From Ovis canadensis (lineage: Eukaryota > Chordata > Mammalia > Artiodactyla > Bovidae): a stretch of 64,000 nucleotides of DNA. The position numbers and the translations under genes are program-made. Of this stretch, positions 1 to 10,694 are shown in pieces. Within the stretch, counting starts at the first letter, position 1; every line of letters begins with the position of its first letter. Below the pieces are notes generated by a model. The model saw nothing but the letters and a program-made list of their open reading frames with translations. It was not told where the DNA came from and did no database searches. The DNA lies in contig NC_091247.1 of NCBI RefSeq assembly GCF_042477335.2, positions 40,227,501-40,291,500 of the forward strand, read 5' to 3'.

Positions 1-185
1 TGGTTTGTCACAGGATATTGAATATAGTTGCCTGTGTTAGAGTAGGAGCTTGTTGTTTATCCATTCAGTATATAATAGTTTGCATCTGCTAATCCCAAAC
101 TACCAGTCCTTCCCACCTCCACCCCTCCTCTCCCTTGGCAGCCAGAAGTCTGTTCTCTATGTATGGTAGTCTTTCTTTATCCTAA
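1..185 (-). repeat. L1 3' UTR fragment, antisense
   Basis: The segment reads like the reverse complement of the ruminant L1 3' region, with the typical run about a first-time 'tttgcatctgctaatccc' motif followed by C-rich sequence and 'tctgttctctatgtatg'. It is cut by the window edge on the left and stops about 40 bp before the WDR92 exon at 225. It is intronic with respect to WDR92. Confidence 0.6.
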
Positions 186-224
186 AAACTTATACACTGC
201 TTTTGTGCCTCTTGTTCTGTTCAG

Positions 225-322
225 GCTCATAAATCTACTGTGTGGCAGGTCCGACACCTGCCACAGAACCGAGAGGTCTTCCTGACAGCGGGAGGCGCCG
301 GCAGCCTGCACCTCTGGAAGTA
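225..322 (+). CDS. WDR92: WDR92/DNAAF10 penultimate coding exon
   Basis: WDR92 (Monad, DNAAF10) is a cytoplasmic WD40-repeat protein that works with the R2TP/prefoldin-like co-chaperone complex in preassembly of axonemal dynein arms. This exon follows a pyrimidine-rich acceptor ending in TTCAG at 220..224. It encodes 32 codons starting [14 protein letters not shown] and ending in LHLWK plus two bases of a Tyr codon. A GTAAGT donor starts at 323. The [10 protein letters not shown] ending is the classic WD-repeat D-strand (x-LxLWxY). It joins in frame (phase 2) to the exon at 3428. Exon boundaries were read directly and gene identity was recognised from the protein. Upstream exons lie outside the window. 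Confidence 0.9.
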
Positions 323-949
323 GTAAGTCTCTCCCAGTGCACAGTGCTCCGTTTTAGGTTACTTGTGGGCATAAAGTAGGATTCGATTAAACTGTTTTTC
401 CTCCTTTAATTTAGTTCATTTTGATACGATTTTAAATTTCATGGTATTACATAAGAACTACTTTTCTAAACATTTTTTTTACTAATATACTTATTTATAT
501 TTTATAAATATCAATATAAACCTTTTAACACAACAAATTTTTTTTTAGTGGTATGTTCCATACATTAGAGTAGCTCATGAACACTTCATAAATTTGAAAT
601 TGTGGTTTTTGCTAGGTGTTTTTTTTTTTTTTTTAGTAGGAAGACTTTGACTGAAGGTTTTTGTGAAATATTATTTGGTCATCAGAACAGTACCTCTAGA
701 GGAAAGGAAAGGGGCTGAAATTCTTAGTTTTAGACCCTGATAATTGACTTGCCCAAGTTTAGGTGATGTCACTATGATGGGACAGAAACAGAGCTTGAAG
801 ATGCTGACTGGCCTCCAGGAAAAACTGTGTCGTGTGTTTGCACGTCTGCTCTTACTATGTATTTGCCTTTCCAAGCGGGCTTTCCCCTTTCCTGTAGATT
901 CTTCTTTTCCACATGGGAAGACCCTGTAACATTTCCTTTAGGATAGGTT

Positions 950-2215
950 TAGCATCGATGAGTTCTTCCAGTTTCTGCTTGTCTGAGAAGTTGCTTTATG
1001 TCTCCTACTCTAAATGATAATCTTTCCAGGCAGCACAACCTGGGCTGCAGATTCTTCTCTTTCAGCATTCTGAGTGTATTGTGCTACTCCCTTCCAGCCT
1101 GCAAAGTTTCTGCAGAAAAATGAGCTGATAGCCTTCTGGAGATTCCTTTGTATGTGACTTTCTGTTTTTCTCTTACTCCCTTTAAAATATTTGTATACTT
1201 AATGTCATCCCTAATGAGATCTCTTAAACTGTTTTCATTTTTTTTTAATTTGTTTTTCTTTTTGCTCCTCTGATTGGGTGATTTTCATCATCCTGTTTTC
1301 CAGGTCATTTATATATTCTGCTGTATCACTGTCTGTTATTTGTTCCTTTTAGTATTTTTTTTCCCACCTATTGAGTTCTTCATGATCTCTATATATTTTC
1401 TAGTTCTTTGTTAAAATTTTCACTGTGTACATCTGGATTTTCCCCTAATTCAGTTAACATTTTTCTGACCAGTGCTTTAAATTATTTGTCTTGTAAATTG
1501 TTTATTTCTGTTTCATTATTCTTTTTCAGAGATTTTATCTGGCTCTTTCAACTGAGTGCAGTTTTGTTTTGCTTAACTTTCTCTGCCTCTGTACCTATGT
1601 AAGTCTTAAAGGGGGTTCTTATGTGGGAGACTGCGTGTGCCCAGTGCCTTTGGTGAGAGAGGGGGTCTGGCGTGGACACAAGTGCATCTTTCCTCCAGGT
1701 AGCTGGCAGCTACTACTCTGGGAGAGGGTGTGGCTGGAGATAGAGGGGCTCAAGCTGGAGCCAGGGATGTGGTGGGACCTCCCCTCTGTTCAGTGGCCAT
1801 TATTGCGCTATTAGAGTAGGGGTCTGATCCCAAGTTGCTGAACAGAAGCCAGGGAGGTAGGCCCAGCTTACAGCTTTCCTGTGAGTCCCAGTGGCCCTCC
1901 AAGCAGCCAAGGGGACTTGTCTCCCCAACATAGGACCTGGAGGCACCCACTCTGTAGCTCTCATCACCTACTCCCCAGGATGGGTGTCTGGCTATGTATC
2001 TTCCCTTTTCCTCTGAGTCCCTTCCCAGGGGCCCAGGTCTTGACCTGATCACTCTTCTTTTCTTCCCTTCCCAATTCCATGTGTTTCTCCTCACAGCCTT
2101 GGTTGTACAGAAATCCTTGTGCCAATTTCCAATTAGTTTTCAGTGAGAATTTTCCTGTTTTTGATGTGTTTATGCAGAGAGGTGAGCTCCACATCCTATT
2201 CTCAGCCATCTTGAT
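950..2215 (-). repeat. Old L1 5' region, antisense
   Basis: The right end (about 2170..2212) resembles the reverse complement of a mammalian L1 5' end, including a GCCATCTTGATC-like motif. The left part (about 1040..1160) carries the 'cctgcaaagtttctgcag' and 'gagctgatagcctt' motifs found in old L1 5' UTR-type sequence. Open frames on both strands in 1569..2209 are short and unrelated to known proteins. The family name is uncertain. Confidence 0.4.
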
Positions 2216-3173
2216 CAGTTTCCACTGTAAAACTTGAATAGGTGTTATGGGGGATTTAGGAAAAAAAAAGATCTTTATTATCCTTTAAATATTAAACAAC
2301 TGCAGTATTTGCCAAGAGACATGGAAAATGTTCTGTAATCTGTCTATTCATCTGAATGTTGTATTCTTTTTAAAAATCAAAAGGAGGTGTAGGGTCCAAG
2401 AGGAAGAAAGGATAGGCAGTTATCTGCTTATCATTTCTTTGTTTCTGTTCTGCTTCTGAGTTAGTTCATGCCTCTTAAAGTCTTGGCCTTTATTGCTACT
2501 TTTGAAATAAAGGTAATCATAGTTTGATACCTAACAGGGTTTAAAAGACCTTTGGAGGAGTACCCCTGTGTTTCACTAGGAACACATCTCCATGGGGACA
2601 GGTGTTTCATTTTTCACTTTCTCAAATCTAGACCAAATCGTGTTTATGAGTTGTTAACCTTCATCTCTTTTTATGTTATGATTTTATATTCTTAGCTGAT
2701 AGAAGATCAAACGTTCTAGAACTCACTGTTTTTTTTTTTTTTTGAGGCAATGATGTCCAGATCTAAAATCTCCTCCCAGTAGTGCTTTCCCTTAGAAATG
2801 GTACATAGAAGGTCCTTCAGCTTGGAGGAGCGTTGGGCTTAGAAACCAGCATCAGTTTCCCTTTCTGGAAGTGTTAAGATGAGGTTCTGCAAATGTTACT
2901 TGTAAGGCAAAAGGTTACTTCTGGCATCTAACAATCCACATCTAGAGGAGAATTATAGTAAAAGATGATTAAGAGCACCAGGTCAATTTATTAAAGATGC
3001 TAGATCAATCTAGAACTTTCATAGTAAAATAAAAAATACTCATGCTGAACAGAAATGATGTTTCAACGTTTTTAGTAGAAATAATGGCTTTTTATGAGAT
3101 TCGTGGGGTTTGGGCTTGAGGTTGAAATACTGTCTCCTTATTGCAATACAACTCAACATTAGAAAGATGCCTT

Positions 3174-3295
3174 GTGTTAGTCAGACAGTCATGTCTGACT
3201 CTTTGTAACCCCATGGACCATAGACCGCCAGGCTCCCCCTGTCCATGGAATTCTCCAGGCAAGAATACCGGCGTGTGTATTCACTTCCTTCTCCA
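3174..3295 (-). mobile_element. BovA SINE with 13-bp TSD
   Basis: The insert is a single BovA unit read in reverse (ctgactctttgtaaccccatgg ... ttctccaggcaagaat motifs). It is bounded by a perfect 13-bp direct repeat AGAAAGATGCCTT at 3161..3173 and 3296..3308. It sits about 130 bp upstream of the WDR92 terminal exon acceptor. Confidence 0.85.
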
Positions 3296-3427
3296 AGAAA
3301 GATGCCTTAGTATTTATCAGTTCCAGTAGTCAAGTGAGAAATAAAAATAGCTGTTGGAGCACATGTGTAAGAATAAAATGACAAATACTAAGGTCTATCT
3401 CCTCTTACACTTTGATCTTATTTTCAG

Positions 3428-3635
3428 TGAATACCCAATTCAGCGATCAAAGAAAGACTCTGAGGGTGTAGAGATGGGAGTTGCAGGTTCCGTCAGCCTT
3501 CTGCAGAATGTTACGTTGTCTACTCAGCCCATTTCAAGTTTGGACTGGAGTCCAGATAAGAGGGGTCTGTGCATCTGTAGTTCATTTGACCAAATGGTGA
3601 GAGTACTGATCATTACAAAACTCCACAAAATTTGA
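3428..3635 (+). CDS. WDR92: WDR92/DNAAF10 terminal coding exon
   Basis: The exon begins after the TTTTCAG acceptor and completes the split Tyr codon. It then encodes 68 residues ([13 protein letters not shown] ... VTKLHKI-type end) followed by TGA at 3633..3635. With the preceding exon, the last about 100 residues of the roughly 357-residue protein are present, including the final WD blade ([26 protein letters not shown]). The DQMVRV stretch carries Met where I recall Thr in the human protein. The frame is intact, with no sign of decay. The protein acts in dynein-arm assembly with R2TP. Confidence 0.93.
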
Positions 3636-3915
3636 TCTTTGGACTTGAAACCCTCCAAAGCAAATACTCAGAGAATATAGAATACGTTCTGGGATCCTCT
3701 GACCCTCACTGAACAAAGTGCAATTTGACTGACGGGAAAAGGCGTCAGACACAAACCTCTGGGCCAGCCTCTCTCTGGCTATGAAAGGTCACACGGCCTG
3801 ACCAGCGTCCTGACTGGGTGGTGGTTTGCTGTTGCACATGGGGCGCCAAGGTCTCCAGAGGCAATTCTGTTCCTCTGCCCTCCATTTCTAATAAAAAGTT
3901 GAAACTTTTCTATAA
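3636..3915 (+). other. WDR92: WDR92 3' UTR with AATAAA
   Basis: The UTR extends from the TGA stop. A canonical AATAAA lies at 3890..3895, followed by a T/GT-rich stretch from about 3930, so cleavage near 3910-3915 is likely. A second AATAAA at 4097..4102 could extend the transcript. The end coordinate is an estimate from the signal position. Confidence 0.6.
3890..3895 (+). promoter_or_regulatory. Polyadenylation signal (AATAAA)
   Basis: This is the first canonical hexamer downstream of the WDR92 stop codon, about 255 nt after it. It is followed 35-60 nt later by TGTTCTATGTCC-type GU-rich sequence. Confidence 0.6.
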
Positions 3916-4746
3916 TTAATTATTTTAAATTTGTTCTATGTCCTGAGAGTTTCATATTCTGTAATTACAGTTGTATTGCATTTTAGTCTTCACAGGTTTG
4001 TAGTAGTGATTTAATTTGTTTTAAAATAGTTTACCTTGGTAAGACTATTGCGAATTAACCTTCATAGATAAATATACTTTGAGATAGTTCGGTGTCAATA
4101 AATCTCCATAAAGAACATTACTCTATAAAATACCAAAATGACATGTCATCAGTTTTCAGCTATTTGACTCAGAATGAAATGCTGTGATTGATAAAGACTT
4201 TTCTAACATTTTTTTAATCTTAAAAAACAAGTTGAATACTGGAGACTGTTCAGCTGCTGACTGTGATGATGTTGAGATGTGTAAGACTGGGGCTTTTGTA
4301 GTCTTGTTTTTTGTCAAACTTTTTAATATATTTTGTGAATAAATTTTGTTTTTGAAGTCTGTAGAAGTTTTGATTCTTTTAATGGGAATAATAAAACCAA
4401 CATCATCCCTTCTTTTGCTTTGTAAATGCATATTAATAAGTATCTCTTACGTCACTTTGTTTCCCCAGTGCCCTTCAAGAGACAGAACCACCTAAAACAC
4501 TCATAAAATTCTTGTGATTTCAGGGGTTCTTAGAAAGTCACTTGTTTGAATTCCCTAAATGTTTATAGAACCAAGCTACAGATGTAATTATTAAAGTAAA
4601 AATTAAATTGAACTTTTAAAAAGCCTATCTTTGTGTTTTGTTTTTGTTTTTAATTTTCAAAGGAAAAAAATGAAAAATTTGTGAAGTTTCTTAGAACACT
4701 TATGTTTGGTGGTATAATTAGATTTAAGTCAAGAGGGATAAAACAT

Positions 4747-5069
4747 TTTTAAGACTTTATTTATTCACTTTTGACTGTGCTAGGTCTTTACTGCTTACGG
4801 GCTTTTCTCTAGTGCTGAGCGAGGGCTGCTCTGTAGTTGCAGTGTGCGGGCTTCTCACTGAGGTGACTTCTCTTGTTGCACACTATGGGCTCCAGGGCAC
4901 GTGGGCTTCAGTAGTTCTGGTTCCTGGGCTTTAGAGCACAGGCTAAATAGTTGTGGCTCACGGGCTTGGTTGCTCCACACCATGTGGGATCTTCCTGGAC
5001 CAGGGATCAAACTCGTGTCTCCTGCCTTGGCAGATGGATTCCTTACTACCGAGCCACCAAGGACGCCCT
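4747..5069 (-). mobile_element. CHR-type tRNA-derived SINE, antisense
   Basis: Read on the minus strand, this starts with a tRNA-like head (its B-box reverse complement is near 5005) and continues with the repeated 'gcccacgtgccctggagc'-type body of the CHR/Bov tRNA SINE class. It ends with an A/T-rich tail at about 4747. Confidence 0.65.
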
Positions 5070-5494
5070 AAGATGTCCTTGATCGTAAGATTATCTTATG
5101 CCACTGAGAAAGAAAAATGTTGCCAATGGAACTGATACAGTGCATCCTTATCACTTAGCGTTTCTTTCATATTCACTGAATGCTTTCTCAAACTTATTTA
5201 GATATAGTTTTTTTCATTGTATGTCCTTTAAAAGGAAAATATATTCAAAATAAATTTGGTGTGATATTCCTCAGATTTCTTCCTATTCAGAGTCTGATCC
5301 TTCTGAGTCACTTTTTGAATTGAGTCACTACTATTCTTTTTCTCCTTACAATATTGTCCTTTGTAAGGATACCATCATGAACATCGTTGATGATGCAACG
5401 TTTCTTTAAAACACGCTCTCTATTGTCTTCAGGGTTTTCCTTCAGTTAACTGACACTTATCCTACAAGTTTTGGTGTACACATGCAGGCCATGA

Positions 5495-6060
5495 CGACTG
5501 TTACCATTGCTGTCTGGCTTAACTGCTGTGTAACAAACCACTACTAACCTTAGTATCTTAAACAGCAACATCATTTACTGTGTTTAAGGTCTGTTGTTTG
5601 GGCAGGGCTTAGCAGGGAGGTTCATCTGTGCTCCACACAGAGTCTGTCAGGCAGTCTTGCTCAACGCTGGAGGACCTGCTTCCAAGGTAGCACTCAGATG
5701 GCTTGCAAGGTGGTGCTGACTGTCCCCTGGGACTTCAGCTAGGCCTGAGAACCAGAGGCCTCTCCCTATGGCATGAGCTGCCTCAGAGCATAGTGGCTGG
5801 TTTCCAAGAATGAGCATCCCCAAAGAGAAGGCCAGGTAGAAGCTATAACGTTTTTAATGGCCTACCTTCATAATTCACTCAGCATCACTTTTACCTATTA
5901 TATCAGCTAAGGCAGTCATACCCACTCCCTCCAACCATCCCACCAATGCATGGGGAGGGGACATACATTCCACTTTCTGATGGGAGCTTGGCTAGGTTCT
6001 GGAAGAACATGTGAGAGACTGAAATATCGTGTTCATTTTTGGAAATACAATCTGGCACAG
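5495..6060 (-). repeat. Ancient mammalian repeat (LTR-like), unclassified
   Basis: The segment 'tgctgtgtaacaaaccact ... ttaaacagcaaca' and the downstream block 'gcatgagctgcctca' and 'ccaagaatgagcatccc' match a common old mammalian interspersed repeat seen in reverse. I could not assign the subfamily. No coding gene is apparent. Confidence 0.4.
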
Positions 6061-6678
6061 TGATTAAAAGAGGCATCCCAATTTCAAAGATGGAAGAAGG
6101 GAGGGTGGGGACGATGTGCTTGTTAAAAGTGATGAAACACATTACTTGTTATGTGGGTACCCCATCCCACTCATCTGTCTACACCCCTCCTTGCCCCTGA
6201 TCTATTGCAGACATTGTTACTCAATCATGGTACTTGTTTCCTCTTGAGCTTCACGAGTTTTATCACACTCTATTAGTAGCCATTCCCTACTGTTGGCAGG
6301 TGAGCCCACACTTACTTACTATCCTGAGTCTAGAGAGTGTTGTCCCATGGAGCCAGCTAGCCTCCTGGACCAGCATCATTAACTTAGTGTGGACCCCACC
6401 TTGATCCTCAGCTTTGTCAGTACCCCCACCTGAAATGATGAGGCTCTCCCACACTAGAGAGTAGAAACTGACCATGCAAAAACCGGGACGGCACTTCCCT
6501 TACGATACAGTGAGGGTTGAGTCTCTTAAGTACCACAATGCTTAAGCTTGCCAATTGGTGCTCCTTCCTCTTCGTGTCAACTTCTCTGAGGTGCTGTGTT
6601 GTTCTGGAGGCTTCCTGTGAGTGTAGAATTAGAGACAGACATTCTTGAAAGCATTTAGAAAGAATTTATCCAGGCCTT

Positions 6679-7036
6679 GTTTGGTCGCTCAGTTGTGTCT
6701 GAATTTTTGTAACCCCCTGGATTGCAGCATACTAGCCTTCCCCGTTCTTCACTGTCTCCTGAAGTTAGCTCACTGAGTCAGTGATGCCATCCATCTCGTC
6801 CTCTGTCATGCACTTCTCTTGCCTTCAGTCTTTCCCAATTTCAGAGTCTTTTCCCAAAGAGTTGGCTCTTCACATCAGGCAGGTGGCCAAAGTATTAGAG
6901 CTTCAGCATCGATCCTTCGAATGAATATTCAGAGTTGATTTCCTTTAGGATTGACTGGTTTGACCTCCTTGCATCCAAGGGACTCTTGAGTCTTCTCCAG
7001 CACCACAGTTCAAAAGCATCAATTCTTGGCCTCAGT
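6679..7036 (-). mobile_element. BovB LINE 3' fragment
   Basis: It starts with the degenerate BovB 3' end (ggtcgctcagttgtgtctga) and continues through 'gagtcagtgatgccatcc', 'tcagagtcttttcc' and 'gtccaagggactc'-type motifs of the RTE ORF C-terminal part, read in reverse. It is 5'-truncated and diverged, so not coding. Confidence 0.8.
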
Positions 7037-7050
7037 GAAGCCTAAAATAA

Positions 7051-7392
7051 TCAGAGCATCACAGAGCAGTGAGTCCCTTGAATACTGGGCACATTCTGAC
7101 TGCCAGTTCCTCTCTGCTTTTGTGTTAACATATGGCTCTTTGCTAGGTGTGGTGGTAAATTGTGGACTGTTTTGATAAGGGATCCAGGAATAGTTCTCAC
7201 CATGGGGCCTAGGCCTTTCCAGGCAAGGGCTGCTTCATACAGAGAGATGCTTTCCTTTTGGTCACCAGATGGTCCCCTGAAGTAGGTGACGCCCGTAGGC
7301 TTTGCATTGTACAAAACTGGCTTGTGCAACACGAGTAGAATATCACCATCTGTATCAGATGCTGTGTCTAATTTGGAAAATAAATTGGCCAT
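7051..7392 (-). other. Unidentified 113-codon ORF
   Basis: An open frame of 113 codons reads MANLFSKLDTASDTDGD... and ends CSVML. It lies in non-repeat-looking sequence directly beyond a BovB fragment. I recognise no domain. Internal segments such as VLYNAKPTGVTYFRGPSGDQ look protein-like rather than low-complexity. It may be a decayed retrogene or exon fragment, or chance; I cannot assign a function. Confidence 0.15.
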
Positions 7393-7937
7393 TGGCTTTT
7401 AGTTATGTTTCTAAAAAGGATCAGCTTTGCCCAGAAAGCCCCCGTCGCTGAAGGCCTTGCTACCCTCATCATGTTGTGTAGCTGCCCTCCTTACTGTGAA
7501 TGAGACTAGGTTGCCAGGCTTCTCTTTCCACAGAACTCTTCCTTAGAGCTGGGCTCTACCCTGCAGGCCTTATAGGCTATATAATAAGTCCTAGAAGGGC
7601 CTGATGCTGCTCCTGAGAGAACCTGGGGCATTGGGCACATGCTACTCTCAGATCCGTTGGGACCTGCTGACAGCAGTCCTGTCCCTCATCCATCCAGGTG
7701 AGGACTCAGGGCTTCCAGAAAATGTCCCCTACCCCTCGGCCCCACACCCTGAATGCTGCCTGGAGTGTTGAGAAGTCCTCTGGCCTGTGGACTCCCCGCT
7801 CTATCTTCCCTATGGGATTGGGCGGATAAGGGGTGGTGTGAAAACTTTTTTTTCTAGAATCTGTGAGACTGTGTAGGGATCTAGAGGGTAAGGAGCCTGC
7901 CTCTGCTCAAACTTGAAACAGAAAAGTGGTGGGTTTT

Positions 7938-8056
7938 TGTTTTTTTTTTTTCTGCACCACACAGGCTTCAGGATCTTTGTTCCCTGACCAGGGATTGAAC
8001 CTGGGCAACGCCAGTGAAAGCACCAAGTCCTGATCACTGGACTGCCTGGGAACCCC
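7938..8056 (-). mobile_element. tRNA-derived SINE fragment (CHR type), antisense
   Basis: A poly-T run (reverse of the A-tail) is followed by the reverse of a tRNA-like promoter region (ccagggattgaacctggg) and ends with the reverse of the family start at ctgcctgggaaccccc. Confidence 0.7.
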
Positions 8057-8529
8057 CACTAAAGAATTATCAGAACAGCACAGAGGGAGCAGACGCAGGT
8101 TAGCCTCACGATACCATGGCCATCAACACAGGGTCCACGGTTTTGAATCAAACTTCAGGTTTGAAGGGAGGAATAGGATTTTGACTTTGTGTTCTTGCAT
8201 CACAAAGGGAAATGGAAGATAAACACAACCTCTGCTTCCCGGAGGGAAAGCATGCATGTCGGAAGCAGCTCTGACTCTGATCAAATACTGCTGCACTTAC
8301 ACAGTAGTGCTGGAGAAATTCTCCTGAAGGATTTTTTTAACAATTGAACTTTGCTTATGGTGTCTTGATCCAACTCTGTCCTTAAGGATAATACCAGATC
8401 ACCCAGCGCTGTCCTTCATACAGCGTTCAGTTAAATGTTGATTGTTGATTTAAAAAATATGAAACGACAAAATGAGTAAAAATTCCATCTTAATTACGTC
8501 TCATCTGTTTTCTCAAGATACCTCTATTG

Positions 8530-9060
8530 ATATACAGATTCAGCTGCAGGTAACTGAAAACACAAAATATTTGTATTTTTCTTTCTTATAGCAATCCAGG
8601 GAGGTAATCCAGGCTGCTATGATGGCTCATAATAATGAGAGACCTGGCTCTCTCCGTTTTGTTTCTCCACCCTCTGCATGATCCGTCTTTCTCCACAACA
8701 CCCAATGTGGCTGCTCCAGCTCCAACCATCACATCCACATTTTAGCCATCAGGAAAGTAATGCCCTGCCACTTTAAAGAACACCACTTTTGCTTTCATTC
8801 CATTGAAAGGGGATCTTTATAGGCCACGGTTTGGTCATACCTAAAAGTAAGTCTGAGCAACATAGACTTTATTCTGTGCAGTGATACACTCAGCTGACAG
8901 CTGGCAGCTTTGGTACAAAGGACAACAGGGAAATGAGTATCAGAAGACATACGTGGATCTGCCACATAGTCAAGCGTAAACTCCCCCTGGCTAAGTTTTC
9001 CCAGGAGATGAAAACTATGGAGTGATCAATTCATGTGCCGCTTTTGGCCAGATCTGGGGC
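8530..9060 (+). repeat. Ancient mammalian repeat, unclassified
   Basis: Text such as 'cagctgcaggtaactgaaaacac', 'acatccacattttagcc' and 'ccactttaaagaacaccac' looks like the same old interspersed family seen again at about 18120..18600 (in related orientation). The family was not named with confidence. Confidence 0.3.
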
Positions 9061-9432
9061 CTGGAACCAATAGGACCATTGATTTGTCCTTCAGCTGGTA
9101 TAGACAAGACATAGTAGAATCAGTTGGTTTCCTGACATGTTTAATCACTTATAATATTTCAATACATTCTGTGGAAATCTAGTCCATTACAAAAATATCA
9201 AAGGAAAATTTTCCCTAAAATAAAACAAAACAAAAACACCTCTAATTTTCTATCCTAAATTTCTTGGGAACTTATTTTTACTCAGTAATTGCAGGCAGAT
9301 TCTTTACTGTCTGATCCAGCAGGGAAGCCCTTACTCAATGATAATTTACTATAAATCCTAAGCACTATTTCCATCCAGAGCCAGTCCAAAGACATGATCA
9401 GTAGAACACGAATGAATTATTTTACTTCATGC

Positions 9433-9640
9433 ATTTCCCTGCTGGCTCAGCGGTAAAGAAACCACCTGGAATGCAGGAGACACGTGTTCAATCCCTGGGT
9501 CGGGAAGATCCCCTGGAGGAGGAAATGGCACCCCACTCCAGTACTCTTGCCTGAAAAGTCCCCTGAACGGAAGAGCCTGGCGGGCTACAGTCCAGAGGGT
9601 CACAAAGAGTCAGACACGACTGAGTGACAGCTGAGTGAGA
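9433..9640 (+). mobile_element. Bov-tA SINE
   Basis: This is a tRNA-Glu-like head (ttccctgctggctcagcgg ... gttcaatccctgggtcggg) followed by a BovA unit ending in agagtcagacacgactgag. It is moderately diverged. Confidence 0.85.
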
Positions 9641-9863
9641 GAGCATACACTTCTATAAGCTCACGAAAGAAACTTGAAGGGGAAACAGTATGTTTACAAG
9701 TCAGTGTGTATTGGTACCTGCTTAAAATCGCATTTGTTGATGATGTCGGTGGGCAAATTTTGTATTTATATAGGAAACATTGTTTCTGTCAATGTTTAAG
9801 TTCACCACACAAAATGATTTCATCCTTTTTCTGCAGAACAGCTAAGAGGTTTCTGGCAAATAC

Positions 9864-10109
9864 TTAGGGCTTTCGGTTGTGCCAAGGCACCATCAGGTCT
9901 GCTTCTTCACAATTGTAAATGAATTGTCCGCCAACCCGCGGTCCCGGGAAGGAGGCAATCTTGCCCAGGGCTGTGCATTCCCGATCGCGGGTTTTGCTGT
10001 TCACTACCCTGTGGTGCGCTGCCCCCTTGTGGTAAAATGTTAGTATTACAGACCTTTCATCACAGAAAATGGATTTCACTTCTCTATCCAGTTCACAGTA
10101 GGCACACAC
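9864..10109 (-). other. Unidentified 81-codon ORF over a GC-rich patch
   Basis: An 81-codon ORF (MCAYCELDREVKS... to HNRKP) overlaps the only CpG-enriched patch between the WDR92 end and 48 kb (about 9930..10025, with ccgcgg, tcccggg and gatcgcggg). No family was recognised. The patch also carries the CTCF-like motif, so the ORF may be a by-product of composition. Confidence 0.15.
10014..10032 (-). promoter_or_regulatory. Strong CTCF-type motif
   Basis: On the minus strand the 19 bases read CCACAAGGGGGCAGCGCAC. The first 14 match the published CTCF core consensus CCGCGNGGNGGCAG (A allowed at the third and fifth positions). It lies in a locally GC-rich, unique-looking patch rather than in a SINE. 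The match was seen directly; occupancy is inference. Confidence 0.5.
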
Positions 10110-10154
10110 GTTACATTGGACCTTGAGAAAGACATTATCGTACAGAATTTTTTT

Positions 10155-10214
10155 GACCTAACTTTATTTTCTTTTTAAATTAATTTTTATTGGAGTATGA
10201 TTGCTTTGTTGTTG
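10155..10214 (-). repeat. L1 3' end fragment, antisense
   Basis: The text 'ttaatttttattggagtatga' is the reverse of the ruminant L1 3' terminus. It is interrupted by the BovB insertion, after which L1-like text (tagtttctgctgtacaacac) resumes at about 10695. Confidence 0.55.
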
Positions 10215-10694
10215 TTTTTTTTGTTCAGTCGCTAAGTCGTGTCCCACTCTTTGTGACCGCATGAACTGCAGCACGCTAGGATTCGCTGTCTTTCACTATC
10301 TCCCGAAGTTTGCTCAAACTCATGTCCACTGAGTCAGTGATATCATCCAACCATCTTATCCTCTGTTGCCCCTTCTCCTCCTGCCCTCAGTCTTTCCCAG
10401 TATCAGGGTCTTTTCCAATGAGTCAACTCTTCGCATCAGGTTGTCAAAGTATTGGAGCTTCAGCTTCAGCATCAGCATCAGTCCTTCCAGTGAATATTCA
10501 GACTTGATTTCCTTTAGGACTGACTGGTTCATCTCTTTGCTGTCCAAGGGACTCTCAAGAGTCTTCTCCAGCACCACAATTCAAAAGCATCCATTCTTCA
10601 AAGCTCAGCTTTTCTTTATGGTCCAGCTCTCACACCCATACATGACTACTGGAAAAAACATAGCTTTGACTATACAGAAGTTTGTCGGCAAATG
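10215..10694 (-). mobile_element. BovB LINE 3' fragment inside L1
   Basis: The reverse of the BovB 3' half runs from 'gttcagtcgctaagtcgtg' to 'acatagctttgac ... tttgtcggcaaatg'. Conceptual frames on the minus strand show pieces of the RTE ORF C-terminus ([31 protein letters not shown]). Frameshifts and a local triplet-like expansion (cttcagcttcagcatcagcat) are present, so it is not coding. Confidence 0.85.

Larger units (their letters stand above)
323..3427 (+). other. WDR92: WDR92 last intron
   Basis: The intron runs from the GTAAGT donor at 323 to the TTTTCAG acceptor ending at 3427. It contains an antisense L1 5'-UTR-like block (about 950..2215), poly-T runs near 620 and 2730, and a short BovA SINE close to the acceptor. 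I see no conserved exon in the rest. Confidence 0.85.

Noticed and set aside
1750-2209. Minus-strand ORFs of 114 and 81 codons
   Set aside because: They lie in an old L1 5'-UTR-like block, have no domain and overlap in different frames.
9470-9510. tRNA-like B-box sequences resembling tRNA genes
   Set aside because: They are heads of Bov-tA or CHR-type SINEs; none folds as a full cloverleaf with a proper acceptor stem.
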